From assembly GCA_002391065.1 (NCBI GenBank), contig DGRP01000078.1, forward strand, positions 1 to 56,075: DNA of 56,075 nucleotides. Reading direction: 5' to 3'. The stretch's first letter is position 1. Every line of letters begins with the position of its first letter. The notes beneath the pieces were generated by a model. That model had not been told where the DNA came from. It ran no database searches and was given only the letters and a program-made list of their open reading frames with translations. Positions 16,355 through 24,904 of this stretch are shown one piece after another. The stretch is from Ruminococcus sp. UBA4385. Lineage in GTDB: Bacteria > Bacillota_A > Clostridia > Oscillospirales > Ruminococcaceae. The position numbers and the translations under genes were made by a program.

Positions 16355-16390
16355 GCTTCCGCCTTTTTCGGGGCGGAAGCTTTTGTTTTG
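16355..16390 (+). terminator. Terminator of the amidohydrolase-SH3 lipoprotein unit
   Basis: GCTTCCGCC (16355-16363) pairs with GGCGGAAGC (16372-16380), followed by TTTTGTTTTG. Confidence 0.92.
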
Positions 16391-16423
16391 ACATTTCATA
16401 GAAGGCAAATCGGGAAAATGTGG

Positions 16424-16452
16424 TTGACTTATTCGGATAATCGTGGTATAAT
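16424..16452 (+). promoter_or_regulatory. Promoter of the rimO-pgsA-cysE-cysS unit
   Basis: -35 TTGACT (16424-16429), 17-nt spacer ending in CGTGG, -10 TATAAT (16447-16452), about 53 nt before the rimO ATG. Confidence 0.8.
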
Positions 16453-16505
16453 ATAATGTAATTGTATTCAGCGGTTATGTTCCGCAGTCTGAGAGGTGTA
16501 GAGAA

Positions 16506-17846
16506 ATGGCTGTAAGGGTCGGAATGGTGTCGCTTGGCTGTCCTAAGAATCAGGTAGATGCCGAGCATATGCTTTCGCTTGTGAAAAAAGACGGCTTTGA
16601 GCTCACTGCCGATGCAGCACTCGCAGATGTTGTTATAGTAAACACCTGCGGTTTTATTGAGAGCGCCAAGCAGGAGGCGATAGATACCATATTGGAGTTC
16701 TGCACTTTGAAGCAGGAGGGCAGGATAAAGGCTGTTATCGCAACGGGCTGTCTTGCTGAGCGCTACAGAGATGAAATGGCAAAGGAAATTCCCGAGCTTG
16801 ATGCTGTAGTGGGGCTTGGCTCCAATGAAAAGATCTGCGACATAATCCGTGATATATGGATAGATAAAAAAATGGTCTGTTCCTACGGCGCAAAGACCGA
16901 TCTTGATATAAGCGGCGGAAGAATTATATCGACAGAGCCGTTTTATGCATATATTAAGATAGCAGAGGGATGCAGCAATAACTGTACATACTGTGCTATT
17001 CCCGAAATAAGAGGAAAGTTCAGAAGCCGCCCTATCGAGGACATAGTCAAGGAGGCAGAGTGGCTTGCCGGGAACGGCGTTACAGAGCTTGTAGTCGTTG
17101 CACAGGATACAACACGCTACGGTGAGGACATCTACGGAAAGAGCGAGCTGCCGAAGCTTTTAAGAGAGCTCTGTAAGATAGAGGGCTTCAGGTGGATAAG
17201 AACTCTTTACTCCTATCCCGAAAGAATAACAGATGAGCTTCTTGAAACGATAGCCTCCGAGCCGAAGCTTGTGAAATATATGGATATTCCGCTGCAGCAC
17301 TGCAGTAAGGAAGTGCTTAAAAGAATGCACCGCTACGGCGACAGGGAGCACCTTGAAAAGCTTATCTCGCATATCAGAGAAAAGATACCGAATGTTGTGC
17401 TGAGAACTACGCTTATAGCAGGCTTCCCGGGGGAGACCGAGGAGCAGTTCGAGGAGCTTTGTCGGTTCGTTCAGGACATGAAGTTTGAAAGGCTCGGCTG
17501 CTTTGCCTACTCTCAGGAAGAGGGCACTGCCGCAGCAGAGTTTGATGACCAGATAGATGAGGACATCAAGGAGCGCCGTGCTGAGATCGTTATGGAAACG
17601 CAGATGCGGATTTCTGACGAGTTCAATCAGCAGTGTATTGGCAGAACCTTTGAGGTTGTCTGCGAGGGCTTTGACCGCTATGCCGAGTGCTATTACGGCA
17701 GAACGGCTATGGATGCTCCCGAAATTGACGGCAAGGTGTTCTTTACAAGTGAAGAAAAGCTTGGAGTCGGACAGTATGTTAATGTCCTGACTGATGATAC
17801 ACTTGACTACGATCTGATAGGCTCAGTCGCAGAGAAAGGGGAATAA
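16506..17846 (+). CDS. rimO: Ribosomal protein S12 methylthiotransferase RimO
   Basis: A radical SAM enzyme that adds a methylthio group to an Asp of ribosomal protein S12. The 446-residue protein has the N-terminal methylthiotransferase domain (VSLGCPKNQVDAEHML; three cluster cysteines in SLGCPKN, NTCGFIESA and TGCLAER). The radical SAM motif CSNNCTYC lies near residue 157 with the family sequence AIPEIRGKFRSRP. A TRAM domain forms the C-terminus. Length and motifs fit RimO rather than MiaB. The start has a GAGGTG site. It is followed by pgsA with a 1-nt gap. Confidence 0.96.
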   Translation: MAVRVGMVSLGCPKNQVDAEHMLSLVKKDGFELTADAALADVVIVNTCGFIESAKQEAIDTILEFCTLKQEGRIKAVIATGCLAERYRDEMAKEIPELDAVVGLGSNEKICDIIRDIWIDKKMVCSYGAKTDLDISGGRIISTEPFYAYIKIAEGCSNNCTYCAIPEIRGKFRSRPIEDIVKEAEWLAGNGVTELVVVAQDTTRYGEDIYGKSELPKLLRELCKIEGFRWIRTLYSYPERITDELLETIASEPKLVKYMDIPLQHCSKEVLKRMHRYGDREHLEKLISHIREKIPNVVLRTTLIAGFPGETEEQFEELCRFVQDMKFERLGCFAYSQEEGTAAAEFDDQIDEDIKERRAEIVMETQMRISDEFNQQCIGRTFEVVCEGFDRYAECYYGRTAMDAPEIDGKVFFTSEEKLGVGQYVNVLTDDTLDYDLIGSVAEKGE

Positions 17847-17847
17847 T

Positions 17848-18426
17848 ATGAATCTTCCAAATAAACTGACAGTCCTCAGAGTTGTACTTATACCTATATT
17901 TCTGGTGTTCGTACTTCTCTTTGAGATACCAAACCACATGATATGGGCGCTGATAGTTTTTGCGGCTGCATCAATTACCGATATGCTTGACGGAAAGATA
18001 GCAAGAAGCCAGAACTTAGTTACCACCTTCGGAAAGTTTCTGGACCCTCTTGCGGATAAGCTGCTTGTAATGTCAGCTATTATAGTTTTCTCCTTCGAGA
18101 GATGGATAGACCCGATAGCAGTCATCATTATTCTGTCCCGTGAGTTCATGGTAACCGGACTCAGACTTGTGGTTGCAGGCGAGGGCATAGTAGTTTCGGC
18201 AGGTATATGGGGCAAGTGCAAGACCGCCTTTACAATGGTGGCACTTGTAGTTATTATGTTCCTCCAGATCCTTTATCCTGACAGCAAGGGAAGCCCTGAC
18301 CTTAACTGGCATTCGACACTTTTCCTCGTAAATGAGGCTCTTATATGGGTTTCTGTAATACTTACTGTTATTTCAGGCGGAATTTATCTTAAAGCTTATT
18401 GGAAGTATATTGATTCCAGCAAGTAA
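17848..18426 (+). CDS. pgsA: CDP-diacylglycerol-glycerol-3-phosphate 3-phosphatidyltransferase
   Basis: Makes phosphatidylglycerol phosphate, the committed step to phosphatidylglycerol and cardiolipin, in the membrane. The 192-residue protein has the CDP-alcohol phosphotransferase signature DMLDGKIAR, then FGKFLDPLADK (pattern DG-2-AR-8-G-3-D-3-D) near residues 50-72, and about five membrane segments. It lies immediately after rimO, an arrangement common in Firmicutes. Confidence 0.95.
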   Translation: MNLPNKLTVLRVVLIPIFLVFVLLFEIPNHMIWALIVFAAASITDMLDGKIARSQNLVTTFGKFLDPLADKLLVMSAIIVFSFERWIDPIAVIIILSREFMVTGLRLVVAGEGIVVSAGIWGKCKTAFTMVALVVIMFLQILYPDSKGSPDLNWHSTLFLVNEALIWVSVILTVISGGIYLKAYWKYIDSSK

Positions 18427-18450
18427 TGCAATTTTAGTTTCGGTGATGAT

Positions 18451-19119
18451 ATGAATTTTATCAAAGGCTTAAAGCATGACATTCAGACAATAAGAGAGCG
18501 CGACCCTGCTGCGGGAAGTGTCCTTGAGATACTGACCTATGCAGGACTTCATGCGGTGGCATTCTACAGGGTGGCTCACTGGTTCTATCTGAAAGACCAT
18601 AAAATAATCGCAAGATTCATTTCTCAGATAGCAAGAGGTCTCACTGGTATAGAGATACACCCGGGCGCAAAAATTGGCAAAGGGCTTCTTATTGACCACG
18701 GTATGGGAGTTGTGATCGGTGAGACTGCCGAGATAGGCGACTACTGTCTGCTTTATCAGGGCTGTACCCTCGGAGGTACGGGTAAGGATCACGGAAAGCG
18801 TCACCCTACACTTGGAAACAATGTAATGGTCGGCTGCGGAGCAAAGGTTTTAGGACCCTTCACAGTGGGCGACAATGCGAAGATAGCCGCAAATGCGGTG
18901 GTTCTCTCGCCTGTGCCTGCAAACTCTACTGCGGTGGGCGTTCCTGCTAAGATAGTAAAGCAAAACGGCAAGCGCACCCTTGACCTCGATCAGGTACACA
19001 TTCCTGACCCGATGTTTCAGGAGATATGCCGTCACCGTATGCAGATAAGTGAGCTTGAAAGCAAGATAGCAAAGCTCGAAGCCGAGCTCAAAGCTAAAGA
19101 ACAGGAGAATACAAAATGA
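18451..19119 (+). CDS. cysE: Serine O-acetyltransferase
   Basis: Acetylates serine with acetyl-CoA to give O-acetylserine, the precursor of cysteine. The 222-residue protein has a helical N-terminal part and the left-handed beta-helix hexapeptide repeat domain (IHPGAKIGKGLLIDHGMGVV, VIGETAEIGDYCLLYQG, TLGGTGKDHGKRHP). A short helical tail (ELESKIAKLEAELKAKE) looks like a coiled coil and is longer than usual. It overlaps cysS by 4 nt (ATGA), so precursor synthesis and cysteine charging are coupled. Confidence 0.94.
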   Translation: MNFIKGLKHDIQTIRERDPAAGSVLEILTYAGLHAVAFYRVAHWFYLKDHKIIARFISQIARGLTGIEIHPGAKIGKGLLIDHGMGVVIGETAEIGDYCLLYQGCTLGGTGKDHGKRHPTLGNNVMVGCGAKVLGPFTVGDNAKIAANAVVLSPVPANSTAVGVPAKIVKQNGKRTLDLDQVHIPDPMFQEICRHRMQISELESKIAKLEAELKAKEQENTK

Positions 19120-20537
19120 TACTTTATAATACACTTTCGCACAAAAAAGAAGAGTTTATCCCCAGAGAAGAGGGAAAGGTCGGAATGTATACCTGCGGGC
19201 CGACCGTTTATCATTTTGCGCATATAGGCAACCTCAGAACATATATCATGGAGGATATCCTCGAAAAATATATGAGGTACACAGGTCTTGACGTAAAGCG
19301 TGTTATGAACATCACAGATGTCGGACACCTTACCTCTGACGGTGATACGGGTGATGACAAGATGCTCAAGGGCGCAAAGCGTGAGCACAAAACTGTTATG
19401 GAGATTGCAAAGTTCTATACCGATGCGTTTTTCTCCGACTGCGAAAAGCTGAACATCAAAAAGGCAGATGTAGTTGTTCCTGCTACCACCTATATTGATG
19501 AATTTATCAAGGTAACTCAGTCCCTTATTGAGAAGGGCTTTGCCTATGAGGCAGGCGGAAACATCTATTTTGATACCTCAAAGATAGATAACTATAACGT
19601 GTTCCACAACTTCACAGAGGACGACCTTGAAGTAGGCGTCCGTGAGGGTGTTGAGGAGGATACAAACAAGCGTAATAAAGCAGACTTCGTTCTGTGGTTT
19701 ACAAAGTCGAAGTTTGACGATCAGGAGCTCAAATGGGAGTCTCCCTGGGGCATAGGATATCCGGGCTGGCATATCGAGTGCTCCTGCATAAGCATGAAAA
19801 ACCTCGGTGAGTACCTTGATATTCACTGCGGCGGAGTTGACAACATCTTCCCGCACCATACCAATGAGATAGCTCAGTCAGAGGCCTACCTCGGACATAA
19901 ATGGTGCAATTACTGGTTTCATGTACATCACCTGAATACCTCAAGCGGAAAAATGTCAAAATCCAAGGGCGAGTTCCTGACAGTATCGCTCCTTGAAGAA
20001 AAGGGATATGACCCGATAGTCTACAGATTTTTCTGCCTGCAGTCTCACTACAGAAAGGGCCTCGTGTTCACTTGGGAGAATCTTGACAACGCAAAGACCG
20101 CTTATGAGAAGCTTGTCGCAAGGATAGCGTCTGTCCTTAAAGACAAGAAGGCAGGAGATAACTCTGCCGAGAAGACAGCTGAGTTCAAAGCACGCTTTGA
20201 CAGTGCCCTCGGCAATGACATCAACACTGCCGACGGTCTGACCGTTATCTATGACCTTCTCAGGTCAGACCTTGACTGGTCAGCCAAGAAGGAGCTTATT
20301 TCTGCATTCGATACAGTTTTCAGTCTTGACCTTATCCCTCATGCAGAGGCTAAGCTCAAAGAGAGCGAGAATGCAGATTCTGACATTCCCGATGAGGTAA
20401 AGGCTCTCGTAGAGGAGAGAACAGCAGCCAGAAAGGCTAAGGATTTTGCAAAGGCAGATGAGCTCAGGGATAAGATCGCAGCTCTCGGCTACACCGTTAA
20501 GGAGACCCGTGAGGGCACGGTAGTAAGCAAAGCATAA
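19116..20537 (+). CDS. cysS: Cysteinyl-tRNA synthetase
   Basis: Charges tRNA-Cys. The 473-residue class I synthetase has the zinc cysteine and HIGH-like motif in YTCGPTVYHFAHIGNLR (residues 24-40). The zinc ligands appear again in HIECSCISM and HHTNEIAQSEA. The KMSKS loop is SGKMSKSKGEF near residue 276. Length fits the family. Its ATG overlaps the end of cysE; the downstream gene begins 59 nt later. Confidence 0.97.
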   Translation: MILYNTLSHKKEEFIPREEGKVGMYTCGPTVYHFAHIGNLRTYIMEDILEKYMRYTGLDVKRVMNITDVGHLTSDGDTGDDKMLKGAKREHKTVMEIAKFYTDAFFSDCEKLNIKKADVVVPATTYIDEFIKVTQSLIEKGFAYEAGGNIYFDTSKIDNYNVFHNFTEDDLEVGVREGVEEDTNKRNKADFVLWFTKSKFDDQELKWESPWGIGYPGWHIECSCISMKNLGEYLDIHCGGVDNIFPHHTNEIAQSEAYLGHKWCNYWFHVHHLNTSSGKMSKSKGEFLTVSLLEEKGYDPIVYRFFCLQSHYRKGLVFTWENLDNAKTAYEKLVARIASVLKDKKAGDNSAEKTAEFKARFDSALGNDINTADGLTVIYDLLRSDLDWSAKKELISAFDTVFSLDLIPHAEAKLKESENADSDIPDEVKALVEERTAARKAKDFAKADELRDKIAALGYTVKETREGTVVSKA

Positions 20538-20596
20538 TAAAACTCAGCAGACAGCACCCGACTTCGGGAATATAAGCTGTGTGCAGGGGAGGTAAT

Positions 20597-21457
20597 ATGA
20601 AAAACAACAGGGCAGAATATATTCCTTTAAGGAAAAAAGGCTTTAAGACCTATTTTCAGTTTTCGCTGATAGCAATGTGCTTCGTGATAGTGTTTGCATT
20701 GTTTTATGCCTGCGCAGGCAGAAAGCCTAAAATAGACTTTTCTGATGCAAAGGTAATTCAGATGGACCTTCCGTCAGATGACACCCCCGTGGTTGTCTTC
20801 GAGACTGACAAGGGCACGTTCAAGGCAGTGCTTTTCCCCGATGAAGCACCGAAGTACTACGACTTCTTCAAGGGGCTTGTCGAGGACGGCTACTACGACG
20901 GCACCTATGTGAATATGGTGCAGGACGGAGTATTCTTCATAGGCGGAACTAAGCAGGCAGACGGTCAGACAACCTCTGATACCGATACTACAGAGCTTGA
21001 CGCAGAGCTTTCCAAAAACCTCTGGCCGATAAAGGGAGCGCTTTGTGCGTATACATACGATAAAAAATCCTTTATGTCATCAAGCAAGGTTTCAAATTCG
21101 TATCTTCTGTTTGTTGATGACTATCAGCTCACCGAGGAGGAGCAGAAGGAATTTGACGAAATGACAGTCAGCAACGAAGTTCCTGATGATATAACCGATG
21201 CGTTTTCAAATTACGGCGGAGTGCTGAACTTCTCACAGCAGTATACAATATTCGGTCAGATATATGACGGAATGGACGTATACGATGAGATATGTGCAAT
21301 GGACGTAACCGATTCGGAAACACTCAGACCCTCCGAGAATATTCAGTTTACAAAGGTTTACCTTTCAACCTACGGCGAGAATAAGAATGACAGCTTCTTC
21401 GAGACGCAGGAGAGCACCTCGGCTGAGGATACATCATCACAGACTGAAAGTAAATAG
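20597..21457 (+). CDS. Membrane-anchored cyclophilin-like peptidyl-prolyl isomerase
   Basis: A 286-residue protein that probably helps fold exported proteins. The ATG at 20597 follows GGGGAGGTAAT and is preferred over an in-frame GTG at 20579. One N-terminal membrane segment (about residues 20-42) anchors it. A divergent cyclophilin domain follows (VVFETDKGTFKAVLFPDEAP, YYDGTYVNMVQDGVFFIGG, then TIFGQIYDGMDVYDEI). The usual catalytic FxRxIxGF becomes VNMVQDGVFF, so activity is uncertain. The C-terminus is a Ser/Thr/Glu tail. Confidence 0.78.
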   Translation: MKNNRAEYIPLRKKGFKTYFQFSLIAMCFVIVFALFYACAGRKPKIDFSDAKVIQMDLPSDDTPVVVFETDKGTFKAVLFPDEAPKYYDFFKGLVEDGYYDGTYVNMVQDGVFFIGGTKQADGQTTSDTDTTELDAELSKNLWPIKGALCAYTYDKKSFMSSSKVSNSYLLFVDDYQLTEEEQKEFDEMTVSNEVPDDITDAFSNYGGVLNFSQQYTIFGQIYDGMDVYDEICAMDVTDSETLRPSENIQFTKVYLSTYGENKNDSFFETQESTSAEDTSSQTESK

Positions 21458-21464
21458 TTATACC

Positions 21465-21501
21465 GCACTTTCCGATCTTTTTAGTCGGGAAGTGCCTTTT
21501 T
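21465..21501 (+). terminator. Terminator after the cyclophilin-like gene
   Basis: GCACTTTCCGA (21465-21475) pairs with TCGGGAAGTGC (21485-21495) and is followed by CTTTTT. Confidence 0.92.
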
Positions 21502-21507
21502 ATGGAT

Positions 21508-21536
21508 TTGACATTACGGGGAATATGTGCTATAAT
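21508..21536 (+). promoter_or_regulatory. Promoter of the LacI-like/GGDEF gene
   Basis: Consensus promoter: -35 TTGACA (21508-21513), 17-nt spacer ending in TGTGC, -10 TATAAT (21531-21536). It directly follows the previous terminator. Confidence 0.9.
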
Positions 21537-21576
21537 ATATTGAATGTATTTATGCTCATGAAGGGAGTGTTGTCTC

Positions 21577-23481
21577 ATGGCTGCAGTAAAGACTGTCGGT
21601 ATCTGTTATTGCGGATTGGCTGCTGAATATCAGGACGAGCTGTGCAACAGTCTGATTAACTTTGCACGCAATGCAGGAAATATCAGACTTGTGTATTTTA
21701 CCTGCTTTACGGAAAGCTTTACAGGCTCAGCGCATGATGTCGGCGAGTTCAGAGTGTTTGATCTTATCAACTGGGATAAGCTCGACGGCATAATAATAAT
21801 GGGACAGAGCATTCCCGACCGCAATAAAATAACCGAGATAGCAAATCAGGCAAAGGCTCATAATGTGCCTTGTGTTTGTCTTGACTGGGAGACAGATGCC
21901 TGCCCGTATATAATGTATCACTGCGGAGATACCGTATATAAAATTACAGACCACCTTATAAAAGTACACGGCTGCAAAAAGATAAATTATGTTACAGCTA
22001 TAAAGGGCGACCCCGTTTCCGATGAACGTGAGGACGGCTTTATGAGAGCTCTCCGAGATAACGGCATTGAGCCCGAAGAGGACAGGGTAGCTGTCGGCTG
22101 GTGGTGGACTCATGCCCCGAGAGAGGCTGTTGACAAGTGGCTTTCTGATGGTATGAAGATAGATGCTATAGTCTGCGCAAATGATGTTATGGCTATATCA
22201 GTAATGAGAGAGCTTTCCAAAAAGGGCAAGCGTGTCCCCGAGGATATAAAGGTTACAGGCGTTGACTGGCTTATGGAGGGTCAGATGATAACCCCGCAGC
22301 TTACAACTGCCGATTTTGACCGCAATATAGATGCGGCTATCGCCTTTGAGATGCTCTTCGGCGAGATAGTTGGAAACGTCAACCTTGAGCCTAACCTCTC
22401 GTTCAGCGAGAGCTGCGGCTGTCCTAAGGCGCATAAGCTTAATACCAATGAAAGCATAAGAAGGCTTAATGAATATAATGACAGGCTTCTGGCAGAAAAC
22501 AGAAAGAACTACGAGCTTGAATCGAAGATAATTGAACAGCCCGACTGGCAGAGAGCCCTTGAAATGATTCAGAAGGACAGCTCCGAGCAGTGGGTTAAAA
22601 AGCTTTGGCTCTGTGTGAACAGTGATCTTATCAGAACAACCATAGATGATATAGATAAGCCCGATTTCGGTTACACTACCCCTGACGGCTATGCCGATGC
22701 TCAGATGGTAATAGCTCACAAAAATATGAATGAGATGACCTATGGCATGACCTTCCCGACATCGGAGCTCATTCCCGATTTCGATAATGAGATCGAGTAC
22801 TGCAAGGCTCTTCTTGTGTTTCCTCTGCACGTCAATGATTCGTCGCTTGGCTATTGTGTAAGGGAAATATCCGAGTTTTCAGAGCTTGAAAAATGGTATC
22901 TGTATTCACGTTCGGTATCAAATGCACTTATGATAGTAAGGCAGGAGAACGACCTCACGCTGTCAAACAGAATGCTTGAGGAAATGTACAACCGTGACTC
23001 CATGACAAAGCTTTACAACAGACGAGGCTTCTTCAAAAACCTTGCTAAGATGTTTGAAGACCCTAAGGGTAAGCTTTTTATAGTCATATCTGTAGACCTT
23101 GACGGTCTGAAATATATAAATGACAATTTCGGACACCTTGAGGGAGACAGCGCTCTTATAGCGATCTCGGATTTCCTGTCTCAGCTATGCGGAGATAAGC
23201 TTGTATGTGCAAGATTCGGCGGAGATGAGTTCGTAGCGGCAGGCTTTGCAGGCGAGGGCGAGGGCGCTCAGCTTGAGATCGATTTCCAGAAGAAGATAGA
23301 TGAATATAACGCTGTATCGAAAAAGCCTTATAAAATATCGGCAAGCACGGGCAGAATAGAGAAGCCCTTTACAGGTGATGCTAACTTTGACAATATGGTT
23401 ATGCTTGCAGATGAGACGATGTACCGTTCAAAGGCGGATAAGAAATCTACGCTTTTCAGAGGTCAGCCCAGAAACAACTGA
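21577..23481 (+). CDS. LacI-type periplasmic-binding-fold sensor fused to a GGDEF diguanylate cyclase
   Basis: A 634-residue soluble protein. Residues 5-290 are a periplasmic-binding-fold sensor of the LacI/GalR type (GICYCGLAAEYQDEL, DGIIIMGQSIPD, IDAIVCANDVMAISVMREL, VTGVDWLMEGQMITPQLTT). There is no helix-turn-helix and no signal peptide, so it should sense a small ligand in the cytoplasm. A middle region of about 170 residues looks GAF-like. The GGDEF domain is C-terminal (RDSMTKLYNRRGFF, VDLDGLKYIND, RFGGDEFVAA) with intact active-site residues, so cyclic di-GMP synthesis is expected. The unit continues into the cohesin-like gene 38 nt later. Confidence 0.9.
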   Translation: MAAVKTVGICYCGLAAEYQDELCNSLINFARNAGNIRLVYFTCFTESFTGSAHDVGEFRVFDLINWDKLDGIIIMGQSIPDRNKITEIANQAKAHNVPCVCLDWETDACPYIMYHCGDTVYKITDHLIKVHGCKKINYVTAIKGDPVSDEREDGFMRALRDNGIEPEEDRVAVGWWWTHAPREAVDKWLSDGMKIDAIVCANDVMAISVMRELSKKGKRVPEDIKVTGVDWLMEGQMITPQLTTADFDRNIDAAIAFEMLFGEIVGNVNLEPNLSFSESCGCPKAHKLNTNESIRRLNEYNDRLLAENRKNYELESKIIEQPDWQRALEMIQKDSSEQWVKKLWLCVNSDLIRTTIDDIDKPDFGYTTPDGYADAQMVIAHKNMNEMTYGMTFPTSELIPDFDNEIEYCKALLVFPLHVNDSSLGYCVREISEFSELEKWYLYSRSVSNALMIVRQENDLTLSNRMLEEMYNRDSMTKLYNRRGFFKNLAKMFEDPKGKLFIVISVDLDGLKYINDNFGHLEGDSALIAISDFLSQLCGDKLVCARFGGDEFVAAGFAGEGEGAQLEIDFQKKIDEYNAVSKKPYKISASTGRIEKPFTGDANFDNMVMLADETMYRSKADKKSTLFRGQPRNN

Positions 23482-23493
23482 CCCTCGAATATA

Positions 23494-23509
23494 TCCGTAA
23501 GCTTACGGA
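23494..23509. promoter_or_regulatory. Perfect 16-bp palindrome before the cohesin-like gene
   Basis: TCCGTAAGCTTACGGA is perfectly symmetric, without a loop, and touches the ribosome site (GGAGAAGGG, 23507-23515) of the next gene. It could be a protein-binding site or a means of RNA dimer or stem formation that affects translation. No known operator was matched. Confidence 0.4.
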
Positions 23510-23519
23510 GAAGGGAAGA

Positions 23520-24857
23520 ATGAAAATGATCCTAAAGAAGATAACTGCTGTACTGGCAGCTGCGGCGCTCGCTGTGTGCATGAGCGTGACGGCCTTTGCT
23601 GATGCAGTCTATGATGACGGACAGGGCTATACTGACCCTGCTGCAGATCAGGGCGGCTACGTTGACCCCTCGCAGCAGTATACCGACCCGAATGCTCCTG
23701 TAGAAGACCCGACTCAGCAGCAGACACAGCAGACAGAAACCTTGCAGACTGATGCGGTACCCACTGAAACTCAGGCGCCTGTTGTGACAGATGCACCCAC
23801 TCAGGTAGTTACAGAAGCACCCACTCTCACGCAGACAACCTATACACCGCCCGAGCCGACCTCGGCTCCTGCAACGGTAAAGCTCAAGGTCAGCGATGTT
23901 AAGGATAAGAAGTTCACAGTAGATATCCTTGTTGAAAGCCCGAAGAAGATCGCTAATGCTCAGTTTGCAATTGAGTACGATCAGAACGCTCTCAGGTATG
24001 AGAGCTGTCAGCACAATGACGAGGCCGGCGGAATGGCAGTTGAGAACTCCTTTGACGGAAAGTTTGTCTACAATTATGTAAACCCTGACGGTACAGCATA
24101 CGAGGGCTCGTTCTGCACAGTTACTTTCTCGGTTCAGGACGAGAAGATGACCTCATCTGCACTTCACCTTACGGTAAACGATCTGAGTGATGAAAATGCA
24201 GTGACTATCTCCTGTCAGACAGAAAGTGCCATAGTCAAGTACGAGGGTGCTCCCGATTCAGAGACTGATGATGATTCAGACTACAGAGAGGTAAAGCTTC
24301 TTCTCTCGAAGAGCCCGTACACTCCGAAGGATATGATAGCAGACGGCGACATCTTCGAGGTAGATATTGACAACGGCGAAATACTGACATACGCAGACGG
24401 AAAGTTTACAGCCCTCAAAGCAGGCAGCGCCAAGGTGATTATCGAGTACGCAGACGGCTCGGTTGCAAAGCTTTTGGTAGTTATTGAGGACGACAGCTCT
24501 TCATCGGCTGCCGAGACTACCACAGTAACAACAGCCGCACCTGCTGCACGTAATGAGGAGAAAAAGTCAAACAGCCTTATGTTTATTCTCATTGGTGCTG
24601 TAGTAGTTATAGGGATCGGCATTGTAGCTGCTGAATACTTCCTTATCATGAAGCGCAGAGACCCGAATGATGATGAGTATGATGAATACCCCGAGGAAGA
24701 CAACGCTCAGACAAACGTTGTAAGAGACGATTACGTCGATGACGATAAGTACTATGATGATGACGAGTACTACGATGATGGCTATGACGATCAGCCTGCT
24801 CCCGATGCTCCTGCTGATAACGGCTTTGAGCAGAACAGCGCAGATGATGATGAATAA
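23520..24857 (+). CDS. Surface protein with cohesin-like and Ig-like domains, membrane segment and acidic cytoplasmic tail
   Basis: A 445-residue type I membrane protein. It has a signal peptide (residues 1-27, ending AFADA) and a Gln/Thr/Pro-rich linker (about 30-120). A cohesin-like beta domain follows (about 120-245: VKLKVSDVKDKKFTVDILVE, then ANAQFAIEYDQNALRYESC). Next comes a Big-type Ig-like domain (about 255-325, ALKAGSAKVIIEYADGSVAK), a membrane segment (SLMFILIGAVVVIGIGIVAA), and a very acidic Tyr/Asp-rich tail of about 65 residues inside the cell. No dockerin gene is seen in the window. It follows the GGDEF gene closely, so surface display may be tied to cyclic di-GMP; that is inference. 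Confidence 0.78.
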   Translation: MKMILKKITAVLAAAALAVCMSVTAFADAVYDDGQGYTDPAADQGGYVDPSQQYTDPNAPVEDPTQQQTQQTETLQTDAVPTETQAPVVTDAPTQVVTEAPTLTQTTYTPPEPTSAPATVKLKVSDVKDKKFTVDILVESPKKIANAQFAIEYDQNALRYESCQHNDEAGGMAVENSFDGKFVYNYVNPDGTAYEGSFCTVTFSVQDEKMTSSALHLTVNDLSDENAVTISCQTESAIVKYEGAPDSETDDDSDYREVKLLLSKSPYTPKDMIADGDIFEVDIDNGEILTYADGKFTALKAGSAKVIIEYADGSVAKLLVVIEDDSSSSAAETTTVTTAAPAARNEEKKSNSLMFILIGAVVVIGIGIVAAEYFLIMKRRDPNDDEYDEYPEEDNAQTNVVRDDYVDDDKYYDDDEYYDDGYDDQPAPDAPADNGFEQNSADDDE

Positions 24858-24867
24858 AGCGCATAAT

Positions 24868-24895
24868 AAAGCCCCGAAGATTTCTTCGGGGCTTT
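24868..24895. terminator. Bidirectional terminator between the cohesin-like gene and coaX
   Basis: A perfect 13-bp stem (24868-24880 with 24883-24895, core GCCCCGAAGA) lies between two convergent stop codons. The A-run before and the T-run after the stem allow use on both strands. Confidence 0.9.
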
Positions 24896-24904
24896 AACTG
24901 TGTA

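Noticed and set aside
23520..24857. Part of a cellulosome
   Set aside because: Only a cohesin-like domain is seen; there is no dockerin, cellulase or scaffoldin gene nearby, and the protein is membrane anchored with a cytoplasmic tail.
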